Assembly (NCBI GenBank): GCA_036265915.1
Contig: DATAOC010000070.1
Location: 1-64,000, forward strand
Direction of reading: 5' to 3'
DNA: 64,000 nucleotides
Origin: AR12 sp036265915
GTDB lineage: Bacteria; Methylomirabilota; Methylomirabilia; Rokubacteriales; CSP1-6
Shown piece after piece: positions 25,471 to 32,845 of this stretch; within the stretch, counting starts at the first letter, position 1, and every line of letters starts with the position of its first letter. The translations under genes and the position numbers were made by a program. Below the pieces are notes generated by a model. The model was not told the DNA's origin. It was given only the letters and a program-made list of their open reading frames with translations, and did not search any database.

Positions 25471-26750
25471 GCCGGCCGCCCGGGAGCGAGATAGCGCTCG
25501 ACGAGGTCGAGCGTCGCGCCGACCGCGCCGTGTCTGGAGCCCGCCGCCTCCGCGCCCGCCTCGCCGCGCTTGGCCGCGAGCGAGGGATCCGCGAGGAGCG
25601 CCTTGAGCTCGGCCGCCAGGGCGGCGGCGTCGCGCACGACGACGGCGGCCTCCGCTTCGACGAGCAGCGCCGCGGCCTCGCGAAAGTTGTCGGTGTGCGG
25701 GCCGATGAGCACGGGCTTCCGCCGCAGTGCGGCCTCGAGCATGTTGTGGCCGCCGCGCGGTACGAGACTGCCGCCGACGAAGACGACGTCGGCGATCCCG
25801 TAGATCTGCGCCAGCTCGCCGACGGTGTCGAGAACGATGACGGGCGGCCGCGCCGCACGGGCGGCCCGCGGCAGCGTGCTGCGCCGCACCGCGCGCCAGC
25901 CGCGCGCGCTCACCAGCGCGAGCACCTCGTCGACGCGCTCGGGATGGCGCGGCGCGAGTACGAGCGCGAGGTCCGGGTGGATCGACTGGCCTGCCGCGTG
26001 GGCGGCGAGCACCGCATCCTCCTCCCCCTTGTGCGTGCTGCCGGCCACCCAGACGGCCTGCTCCGGACGCAAGCCGAGCAGCCGACGCCACAGGTCCGCA
26101 GCGCCGGGAGGGTCGCCGGGCGCGTCGTGCTTGAGGTTGCCCGTCACGACCACGCGCTCGGGCGCGGCACCGAGCGCGATGATACGGCGCGCGTCCTCGT
26201 CGGAGCGCATGGCGAACACGCGGACGTCGGCCAGCACGCGGCGCATCGCGGGACGCAGCCAGCGATAGCGCTCGAAGGACCGGTCGGAGAGCCGGCCGTT
26301 GGCGATCATGGTCGGCACGCCGCGGCGCGCCAGCTCGCGCAGCACGTTCGGCCAGAGCTCCGTCTCCATGCAGATGAAGAAGGCCGGGTCGATGGCGCTC
26401 ACCGTGCGTCGCGCGGTCGCGGGCAGATCGAGCGGAAAGTAACGGTGGGTGGCCGCGCCCGCGTACCGCTCGGCCACCACGCGCGCGCCGGTAGCCGTCA
26501 CCGTGCTCATGATCAGCGGCAGTGTCGGATGCAGCCGGCGCAAGCCCTCCACCAGCGGTGCCGCGGCGATGGCCTCGCCCACCGACACGGCGTGCACCCA
26601 GCCGCGCGGGCCGCTGCCCGGCAGCGGCGGTCCGTAGCCGAGACGCGCGCGCAGATTCAGCGGGACGCCGCGCGCCAGGCGGCGTGCGACGGCGAGCGGC
26701 GCGTACGCGGTGAGGGCGGCGCCGAGCAGGGCCGTGTAGAGCGGATACAT
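25467..26750 (-). CDS. waaA: 3-deoxy-D-manno-octulosonic acid (Kdo) transferase
   Basis: A 427-aa GT30 enzyme that transfers Kdo to lipid IVA at the inner membrane. The N-terminal membrane segment is followed by GWVHAVSVGEAIAAAPLVEGL, in which the Glu after the VG is the likely general base. Also visible are METELWPNVL, NGRLSDRSF, VVTGNLKHDAPG, VAGSTHKGEEDAVLAAH and the C-terminal GGSLVPRGGHNMLEAA. The start at ATG 26750 shares one base with the preceding stop. The number of Kdo residues added cannot be predicted. Confidence 0.96.
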   Translation of the reverse strand: MYPLYTALLGAALTAYAPLAVARRLARGVPLNLRARLGYGPPLPGSGPRGWVHAVSVGEAIAAAPLVEGLRRLHPTLPLIMSTVTATGARVVAERYAGAATHRYFPLDLPATARRTVSAIDPAFFICMETELWPNVLRELARRGVPTMIANGRLSDRSFERYRWLRPAMRRVLADVRVFAMRSDEDARRIIALGAAPERVVVTGNLKHDAPGDPPGAADLWRRLLGLRPEQAVWVAGSTHKGEEDAVLAAHAAGQSIHPDLALVLAPRHPERVDEVLALVSARGWRAVRRSTLPRAARAARPPVIVLDTVGELAQIYGIADVVFVGGSLVPRGGHNMLEAALRRKPVLIGPHTDNFREAAALLVEAEAAVVVRDAAALAAELKALLADPSLAAKRGEAGAEAAGSRHGAVGATLDLVERYLAPGRPA

Positions 26751-27406
26751 CACGACGCGGCCACCAGCCGGTCCGCTGCGTCGGTGGCCTCCTGTAGCGC
26801 GCGCTCCACGCTGGCGCGCGCGCACTCGCGGTCGTCGTCGCGCGCGATCGGCAGCGCGGCGCCGAACACCACGCCGCACCGGGCGAACGGCACCGGCACC
26901 AGGAACCTGTCCCACGATGCGAGGCGCCGTGCCGGGCGGGCGGCGACGCCGACCGGCACGATCGGCGCGCCCGTCGTCGCCGCCAGCGACACGATCCCCG
27001 CCTGCGCGTGCCCGGCCGGGCCGCGCGGGCCGTCTGGAACGACGGCCACGTCCTCTCCCGCGCGCAGCGCGCGCGCGAGCTCGCGCAGCGCCTCCACGCC
27101 GCCACGCGAGGACGAGCCGCGCACGACATCGAGCCCGAACCGCTTCACGAAGTCGGCCACGAGCTCGCCGTCACGCGAGCGACTGGCCAGCACGCGCACG
27201 CCCCGCGCGCCCTCCGTCCGCCGGAAGCGAGCGGTCAGCCACGGCACGAGCAGGATGCGGCCGTGCCAGACGGCGTAGATGAGCGGCCGGTGCGCCGACC
27301 ATAGCGGTCGCACCGCGTCGACGCCCTCCGCGCGCACGCGAAGCGTGACGCCGAGCGCGCGCACGGCGAGCGCCGCGAGCGCTGGGACCACCGCGCTGGC
27401 GCTCAC
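26750..27406 (-). CDS. DUF374 lysophospholipid-acyltransferase-like protein (KdtA-associated)
   Basis: A 218-aa protein of the DUF374/LPLAT group commonly found next to waaA. YAVWHGRILLVPW holds the catalytic-type His. SRSRDGELVADFVKRFGLDV, RGSSSRGGVEALREL and VAVVPDGPRGPAGHAQAGI (replacing FPEGTR) are typical. One N-terminal hydrophobic segment could anchor it. It may add a secondary acyl chain to lipid A, since no LpxL/LpxM-type gene is nearby, but that is inference from context. The GTG start at 27406 overlaps the lpxB stop by 4 bp. Confidence 0.88.
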   Translation of the reverse strand: MSASAVVPALAALAVRALGVTLRVRAEGVDAVRPLWSAHRPLIYAVWHGRILLVPWLTARFRRTEGARGVRVLASRSRDGELVADFVKRFGLDVVRGSSSRGGVEALRELARALRAGEDVAVVPDGPRGPAGHAQAGIVSLAATTGAPIVPVGVAARPARRLASWDRFLVPVPFARCGVVFGAALPIARDDDRECARASVERALQEATDAADRLVAAS

Positions 27407-28557
27407 GAGGCGGCCAGCTGAAGCACGTGCCGCGCGGCCCGCGCGCCGACGCCGGGGTCGCCGAGCTGGCCCGCGAGCTCACCGAAGGCGTCGCGCTGGG
27501 CCGCCCGCGCCGCCGGTGACTCCAGGAGCGCGAGCGTCTCCCGCGCCAGCGCCGCGGCGCTGAGCGTGCCCTGATAGAGCTCGGGAACGACGGCCCGGCC
27601 GAGCACGAGGTTCGCGAGACTGATCCACGGCACCCGCACGAGGGGCGCGAACAGCAGCTCCGTGAGCCGCGATAACCGGTAGCACACGACCATCGGCGTC
27701 CCAAGCAGCGCGGCCTCCAGAGTGGCGGTGCCGGACGTGACGAGAAGCACGTCCGCGGCGCGCATCACGCCGTACGTGTCCGACGGCACGATCGTCATCG
27801 GTGGCCCCGCCGCCGCCGACGGCGAAAGCGCGGTGCGCTCGATGGTGGGCGCCTGCGCGATCAGAAACCGCGCGTGCGGCTGTCGCTGCGCCACGAGCGC
27901 GGCCGCCTCCCGCATGACGGGCAGCACGCGCGCCACCTCGTGACGCCGGCTGCCGGGAAGCACGCCCACCACGGTCGCGTCCGCATCGAGCCCCAGTCTC
28001 GCTCGCGCCTGCGCTCGCGACGGCGCCCCGACCAGCGCGTCGACAACCGGGTGCCCGACGAACGCCACCGGAACGCCGGCTCGACGATAGAGCGACGGCT
28101 CGAACGGAAACACCGCGAGGACCAGCGAGACGACCCGGCGCATCAGCCGTACCCGCCACGGCCGCCAGGCCCACACCTGGGGCGGGATGAAGTAGACGAC
28201 GGCGACCCCCGCCTGCCGCGCCGCGCGCGCGAGGCGCAGGTTGAATTCCGGGAAATCGATCACGACGAGCGCCCGTGGACGGCTCGGGCCCTCGAGTGCG
28301 GCGCGCAGGCGGCGGTACGCGCGGTAGAGCGCCGGCACACCGCGAACGGCCTCCGTGCCTCCGACGGTCGCCTCACCGGTGGAGTCCACGAGCAGCTCCA
28401 CGCCGGCGGCGGCCATGTGACGGCCGCCCATGCCATACAAGCGCAGGCGGCCGTCGAGGGCCCGGAGCGCGCGCGCCAGCGTGGCGCCGTGCAGATCGCC
28501 CGAGGCCTCGCCGGCCACGATCATGACCGCCGGCGCGCCCTCAGCCGGCGTCGCCAC
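27403..28557 (-). CDS. lpxB: Lipid-A-disaccharide synthase
   Basis: A 384-aa GT19 enzyme condensing UDP-2,3-diacylglucosamine with lipid X. The GEASGD motif is at 16-21. RLYGMGGRHMAAAGVELLVD, VVIDFPEFNLRLA, YFIPPQVWAWRPWR, VGHPVVD, VGVLPGSRRHEV and LLVTSGTATLEAALLGTPMVV all match LpxB. It acts at the cytoplasmic face of the inner membrane. The GTG start overlaps lpxI by 17 bp. LpxI and LpxB act consecutively, so the overlap couples a donor-making and a donor-using step. Confidence 0.96.
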   Translation of the reverse strand: MATPAEGAPAVMIVAGEASGDLHGATLARALRALDGRLRLYGMGGRHMAAAGVELLVDSTGEATVGGTEAVRGVPALYRAYRRLRAALEGPSRPRALVVIDFPEFNLRLARAARQAGVAVVYFIPPQVWAWRPWRVRLMRRVVSLVLAVFPFEPSLYRRAGVPVAFVGHPVVDALVGAPSRAQARARLGLDADATVVGVLPGSRRHEVARVLPVMREAAALVAQRQPHARFLIAQAPTIERTALSPSAAAGPPMTIVPSDTYGVMRAADVLLVTSGTATLEAALLGTPMVVCYRLSRLTELLFAPLVRVPWISLANLVLGRAVVPELYQGTLSAAALARETLALLESPAARAAQRDAFGELAGQLGDPGVGARAARHVLQLAAS

Positions 28558-29356
28558 GCGTGCTCACCAGCGCGATGCCGGCCGCGTCCGCCTGTCGCGT
28601 GGTCGCCTCGCGATCGAGCACGAACACGCGGCCGGCCTCGATGGCGACCGCGGCGGCGCCGCCCTCGGCCGCGGCGGCGATCGTCTCCGGGCCGACCGTC
28701 GGGACATCGAAGCGAAAATCGTGATCGGCAGCGACCGTCTTCACGACCACCGCCCCCGCGCCGCCGAGGGCCGTGCCGCGCCGGATCGCCGCCGTCGTGC
28801 CCTCGATGGCCTCGAGCGCGCTGACGGCGCCACGGCGGACGACCACCGTCTGGCCGATGCTGAGCGCCGAGAGCGCGCGGGCCACGGCGAGACCGCGCCG
28901 GATGTCGGCCCACTCGGCTTCGCTCGGAGCGCGCGCACCGAGCACACGCTCGTCGGGCAGGCCGTCGCCGAGAAACGGTCGCTGGTCGAGGAGCTCGATG
29001 CCCATGCCGGCGAGCGTGGCCAGCAGCACGTCCCTGACGTTGCCGTCGAGCAGGCTTCCGGCGCGGGCGGCCATCGCGCGATGTGTGTCGTCGGCAGCTT
29101 CGACGCGCAGCAGGTCGGTCATCCAGAACTTCCCCGAGAAGAGGACGCCGGCAATCTTCTCCTCCTGCAGCGTCGCCATCACCGGTCCCATCTCGCCGAT
29201 GCGGGACGGGACCACCCGGGCCGCGCCGGCGGCGGCACCGTCCGTCAGTGGCGCGAACGCAAAGGCGATCACGCGCCAGCCGCGGCGCCGCGCCTCACGG
29301 ACCATCAGCGCCGGCAGCTCACCGGCGCCGCACATCAGTCCGAGCGCGCGCTCCAC
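28541..29356 (-). CDS. lpxI: UDP-2,3-diacylglucosamine pyrophosphatase LpxI
   Basis: A 271-aa LpxI/DUF1009 protein that hydrolyses UDP-2,3-diacylglucosamine to lipid X, the alternative to LpxH. LGLMCGAGELPALMVREARR at the N-terminus, FSGKFWMTDLLRVEAADDTH in the middle and the C-terminal VVVRRGAVSALEAIEGTTAAI, VVVKTVAADHDFRFDVPTVGPETI and VDVPT-like segment are diagnostic. The GTG start at 29356 overlaps the oxidoreductase gene by 22 bp. The open frame upstream is a shadow of that gene. Confidence 0.95.
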   Translation of the reverse strand: MERALGLMCGAGELPALMVREARRRGWRVIAFAFAPLTDGAAAGAARVVPSRIGEMGPVMATLQEEKIAGVLFSGKFWMTDLLRVEAADDTHRAMAARAGSLLDGNVRDVLLATLAGMGIELLDQRPFLGDGLPDERVLGARAPSEAEWADIRRGLAVARALSALSIGQTVVVRRGAVSALEAIEGTTAAIRRGTALGGAGAVVVKTVAADHDFRFDVPTVGPETIAAAAEGGAAAVAIEAGRVFVLDREATTRQADAAGIALVSTRGDAG

Positions 29357-30363
29357 GGCAGGTCCTTCGGCCACGCGATCTCCGGCACGCCGTCGCGGAT
29401 CATCCGCTCGATCTCCAGCGCCATGGCCAGCGAGGTCAGGTCCTCGGCGAGGTTCAGCTCCACCGTCTCGCCGCCCCGGCGGCGGCGCACGGCGCCCAGC
29501 AGGTGCTGGATCTCGAGCTTCAGCGGGTTGTCGCGATGCACCTGGAGATGCTCGACGAGCGAGGCGCGCGAGTAGCGGATCGAGCGGCGGTTGAGCGTGT
29601 ACTGCTGGGCGGCGCGGCGGTAGATGCGGATGTCCTGGTCGGTGTAGTCGAGCATGATGTACGCGTCGGGCTGGGTGATGGCCAGCGTGCGGACCTTCTC
29701 CTCGGTCGCGCGGCTGGCGGTGATGGTGGCGATGGCACGCGACTCGAAGCGGATCTGCACGCTCGCCACGTCGGTCACCGATGAGTGCACGACGGCGCCC
29801 TGGGCGGCGATCTGCACGGGCGGTGAGTCGACCAGCCGCAGAACGATGTCGATGTCGTGGATCATGAGATCCATGACCACGGTGTCGTTGCGCACCCGCG
29901 GCGCGAACGGTCCCAGCCGACGCGACTCGACCAGGATCGGGGCGCGCACGATCTGGCGCAGCTCGTCCACCGCCCCGTTGAACCGCTCGACGTGGCCGAC
30001 ATGCAGGACGGCGCCCGTGCGCTGCGCGATGTCGAACAGCGCGCGTGCCTCGTCGATGGTCGCCGTCATCGGCTTCTCCACCAGCACGCTGACGCCGGCC
30101 TCGAGCAGGTCGCGCGCCACCGCGAAGTGGCGCTCGGTCGGCACCGCGACGCTGGCCACGTCGACGGCGCCGATGAGCGCGCGGTGATCCGTGAACGCGC
30201 GCGTGTCGTACTGCCGCGCCACCGCCGCCGCGCGGTCGGCGTCGGTGTCGGCCACACCGACGAGCTCGACGTCGGGCAGCTCGGCGTAGACGAGGACGTG
30301 GTACTGCCCCATGTGCCCGGCGCCCACCACCCCCGCCCGGAGTCGCGCGCCGTTGATTGCCAT
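29335..30363 (-). CDS. Gfo/Idh/MocA family oxidoreductase in lipid A operon (GnnA-like position)
   Basis: A 342-aa NAD(P)-dependent oxidoreductase. The Rossmann motif VVGAGHMGQYH is near residues 12-22, ELVGVADTDADRA follows, and the EKP motif is VLVEKPMTATIDEAR. HVGHVERFNGAV and DLMIHDIDIVLRLV fit the MocA-type C-terminal domain. Genes of this group lie between lpxA and lpxB in several lineages. In Acidithiobacillus, GnnA in this position oxidises the 3-OH of UDP-GlcNAc as the first step to a 3-amino lipid A precursor. No GnnB-type aminotransferase is present in this window, so that role is only a possibility. Confidence 0.85.
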   Translation of the reverse strand: MAINGARLRAGVVGAGHMGQYHVLVYAELPDVELVGVADTDADRAAAVARQYDTRAFTDHRALIGAVDVASVAVPTERHFAVARDLLEAGVSVLVEKPMTATIDEARALFDIAQRTGAVLHVGHVERFNGAVDELRQIVRAPILVESRRLGPFAPRVRNDTVVMDLMIHDIDIVLRLVDSPPVQIAAQGAVVHSSVTDVASVQIRFESRAIATITASRATEEKVRTLAITQPDAYIMLDYTDQDIRIYRRAAQQYTLNRRSIRYSRASLVEHLQVHRDNPLKLEIQHLLGAVRRRRGGETVELNLAEDLTSLAMALEIERMIRDGVPEIAWPKDLPWSARSD

Positions 30364-31184
30364 CAGTCCGCAACCTCCTCGGTGTGCGGCGCGCCGTCGC
30401 GCGGCGCGCCGACGATGCCATGACGGCGGGCGCCGTCGATGAACTCCAGCAGGATGCGGATCGGCTCCGTCATGGCGAGCTCCTCCCGGATACGCGCGAC
30501 CGCGCGGGCCGGCGCGAGGCCGGTGCGATAGAGCAGGCGATACGCCTCCTGGAGCGCGCGCCGGTCGTCCGCGCTCATGCCGGCCCGGCGCAGGCCGATC
30601 ACGTTCACGCCGCGCGCCGTCGCCGGCTGCCCCTCGACCATCACGTACGGCGGAACGTCGGCGTTGAGCTTCGCCATGCCGCCCACGTAGGCGTGGGTGC
30701 CGATCCGCGTGAACGGCACCATGCCGGTCAGCCCGCCGACGGTCGCGCGGTCGCCGATCTCGCAGTGCCCGGTGATGCCTGCGTAGTTGATGACGATCAC
30801 CCCGTCACCGAGCCGGCAGTCATGGGCGACGTGGCTCATCGCCATCAGCAGGCAGTCGCGCCCGATCTCGGTCCAGCCGTCGGGCTGGGTCGAGCGATGC
30901 ACGGTGACGTACTCGCGGATGACCGTGCCGGAGGCGACGCGCACCCCGGACGGCGTGCCGGCCTTGAATTTCAGGTCCTGCGGCGCGCCGCCGACGATGG
31001 CGCCGTGCCCGACCTTGACGTGCGGGCCGAGAGCGACGCGGCCCTCGAGCACGACGTGGTGGCCGAGCTCCACGCCGTCCGCGAGTGCTGCCTCGGGGCC
31101 GACGACGCAGAAAGCGCCGATCCGCACGTCGTCCGCGAGCACGGCTGACTTCTCGACGACCGCCGACGGATGGATCTCAGGCAT
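30363..31184 (-). CDS. lpxA: UDP-N-acetylglucosamine O-acyltransferase
   Basis: A 273-aa left-handed beta-helix enzyme that adds the 3-O (or 3-N) hydroxyacyl chain, the first lipid A step. Hexapeptide repeats run from residue 4. The catalytic pair is in MAMSHVAHDC, H121 corresponding to E. coli H125. G169 in YVGGMAKL aligns with E. coli G173, the hydrocarbon-ruler residue, which would be compatible with a long hydroxyacyl chain such as C14; this is inference. The C-terminal helical domain (RRAGMSADDRRALQEAYRLL) is typical. It overlaps lpxD by 8 bp and shares one base with the oxidoreductase start. Confidence 0.96.
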   Translation of the reverse strand: MPEIHPSAVVEKSAVLADDVRIGAFCVVGPEAALADGVELGHHVVLEGRVALGPHVKVGHGAIVGGAPQDLKFKAGTPSGVRVASGTVIREYVTVHRSTQPDGWTEIGRDCLLMAMSHVAHDCRLGDGVIVINYAGITGHCEIGDRATVGGLTGMVPFTRIGTHAYVGGMAKLNADVPPYVMVEGQPATARGVNVIGLRRAGMSADDRRALQEAYRLLYRTGLAPARAVARIREELAMTEPIRILLEFIDGARRHGIVGAPRDGAPHTEEVAD

Positions 31185-32244
31185 CGCCGTCGCTCGCGGT
31201 CGCCGCCCGCTTGCCCGTCAGCGCTTCCAGCGCCTGCTCGAGCGCGCGCACGCGACGCAGCAGCTCCGGCAGGCGCGTCTCGGCGACCATGATGCGCTTG
31301 GCCTCGAGCATCGGTCGCGCCGGCGTGCCGAGGTACTTTCCGCCGGCCGCCAGGCTCGATGGCACGCCGCCCTGGGCCCCGACCAGCGCGCCGTCCCCGA
31401 TGGTGACGTGATCCGCGACGCCGACCTGCCCGGCCAGCACCACGCCGCGCCCGAGCCGCGACGAGCCCGACACTCCGACCTGGGACACGAGGATGGAGTG
31501 CTCGCCGATATCGACGTTGTGGCCGATCTGCACGAGGTTGTCGATCTTCGTGCCGCGGCGGACGATCGTGTCGCCGAAGGTCGCGCGATCGATCGTGGTG
31601 TTGGCCCCGATCTCGACGTCGTCCTCGATGAGGACGCCACCGGTCTGCGGAATCTTGCGGTGCTGCGCGCCGTCGAACGCGAAGCCGAAGCCGTCGGCGC
31701 CGATCACCGCGCCGGGATGGATGACCACGCGGCGCCCCAGCCGCACGCCGTCGAGCAGGGTTACGTGCGTGCCCAGCGCGCAGTCATCGCCAACCTCGAC
31801 GCCGGTCCCGATGTACACGAGTGGCGCCATTCGCACGCGCGCACCGATGCGCGCGCCGGCCTCGATCACCGCGTGCGCGCCGATGCTGGCGCTGGCGTCG
31901 ATGCGCGCGTCGGCGCCGACCACCGCCGTCGGGTGGATGCCGGGCACGACGGCGGCGGGAGGATGAAAGAGGTTCAGCAGATCGACGAGCGCCTGCTGCG
32001 GCGCGCGCACGCGCAGCACCGGCGCCGGCAGCGCGACGGCGTCGGCGCCGGCCACGAAGGCCCCGGCCCGCGAGGCTTTCGCGGCGTCGACGTAGCGCGC
32101 GTGCGTCAGGAAGGACACCTGGTCGGGCCCGGCCGTCTCCAGCGGCGCCACGCCCCTGACCAGACGGCGGGGATCACCCTCCAGCGTGGCGCCCAGGACC
32201 TGGGCAAGCTGTGCGAGCGTGAAGCCCTCGGTACTCGTCATCAC
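31177..32244 (-). CDS. lpxD: UDP-3-O-(3-hydroxyacyl)glucosamine N-acyltransferase
   Basis: A 355-aa N-acyltransferase, third enzyme of lipid A synthesis. The N-terminal uridine-binding domain (about 1-100, DQVSFLTHARYVDAAKASRA) precedes a long hexapeptide-repeat helix. GAVIGADGFGFAFDGAQHRK and KIDNLVQIGHNVDIGEHSIL hold the catalytic His (Q-I-G-H-N-V). A C-terminal helix closes the trimer. Two adjacent starts exist, GTG at 32244 and ATG at 32241. No fabZ gene separates lpxD from lpxA, unlike in many genomes. Confidence 0.96.
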   Translation of the reverse strand: MMTSTEGFTLAQLAQVLGATLEGDPRRLVRGVAPLETAGPDQVSFLTHARYVDAAKASRAGAFVAGADAVALPAPVLRVRAPQQALVDLLNLFHPPAAVVPGIHPTAVVGADARIDASASIGAHAVIEAGARIGARVRMAPLVYIGTGVEVGDDCALGTHVTLLDGVRLGRRVVIHPGAVIGADGFGFAFDGAQHRKIPQTGGVLIEDDVEIGANTTIDRATFGDTIVRRGTKIDNLVQIGHNVDIGEHSILVSQVGVSGSSRLGRGVVLAGQVGVADHVTIGDGALVGAQGGVPSSLAAGGKYLGTPARPMLEAKRIMVAETRLPELLRRVRALEQALEALTGKRAATASDGDA

Positions 32245-32247
32245 CGG

Positions 32248-32835
32248 CTACTTCTTCTTCGCTCCGGCCTCCCGGTCGTAGGCCCGGATCACCTCGTCGG
32301 TGAGGTCGGCGTCGGTGGCGGCATAGAGCACCCCGGCGTTGCGCTTCTCGACGATCATGTAGTAGTTCTTTTCCTTGCCGACGCGCTCGATGACGCCGCC
32401 CATTTCCTGCAGGACCTTCTGGAGCAGCGCGGCCTCCTTCTTCTCCAGCTCCTTCTGGTAGTCGTCGGCCGCCCGCGCGGCGTCCCGTCGCTTGCGGTCG
32501 AACTGCTCCTGCTTCTCACGGCGCGCGTCCGCGGTGAGCAGCGGTCCTTTCTTCTCGATCTCGTCACGGAGCTTCTCCAGCTCCTGCCGTCGCCCGTCCA
32601 TTTCCTTCTGGATGCCGGCCCGCTCCTTCTCCAGCTGCTCGCGGGCCGCCACCCCGGCCGCCGAGCGTGCGAGCACGCGCTGGACGTCGATGTAGCCGAT
32701 CTTCGTGGCCATGGACGCGGCCGCGGCCGCCGCCGGAGCGGGCGCAGGTGCCGGCCCCGGCGCCTGCGCCTCCGCTCCGGCGACCGTCAGACCGACGAGC
32801 AACGCCGTCAGCACCACTTCCGCTCCTGCCCTCAT
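32248..32835 (-). CDS. skp: OmpH/Skp-family periplasmic chaperone
   Basis: A 195-aa secreted protein. The signal peptide (about 1-24, LLVGLTVAGAEA) is followed by a Pro/Ala linker (24-44). KIGYIDVQRVLARSAAGVAA is the OmpH core strand. Residues 65-150 form a highly charged coiled coil (RQELEKLRDEIEKKGPLLT and so on), the tentacle region of Skp. It would escort unfolded outer-membrane proteins to the BAM complex. A strong GAGGAGGG Shine-Dalgarno precedes the ATG, and the gene follows bamA by 10 bp. Confidence 0.93.
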   Translation of the reverse strand: MRAGAEVVLTALLVGLTVAGAEAQAPGPAPAPAPAAAAAASMATKIGYIDVQRVLARSAAGVAAREQLEKERAGIQKEMDGRRQELEKLRDEIEKKGPLLTADARREKQEQFDRKRRDAARAADDYQKELEKKEAALLQKVLQEMGGVIERVGKEKNYYMIVEKRNAGVLYAATDADLTDEVIRAYDREAGAKKK

Positions 32836-32845
32836 ACGACCCTCC

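Noticed and set aside
24361..27129. 922-codon frame suggesting an LpxK fusion
   Set aside because: The N-terminal 550 residues are shadow translation of waaA and the DUF374 gene. LpxK has its own GTG start at 25470 with a GTGA overlap.
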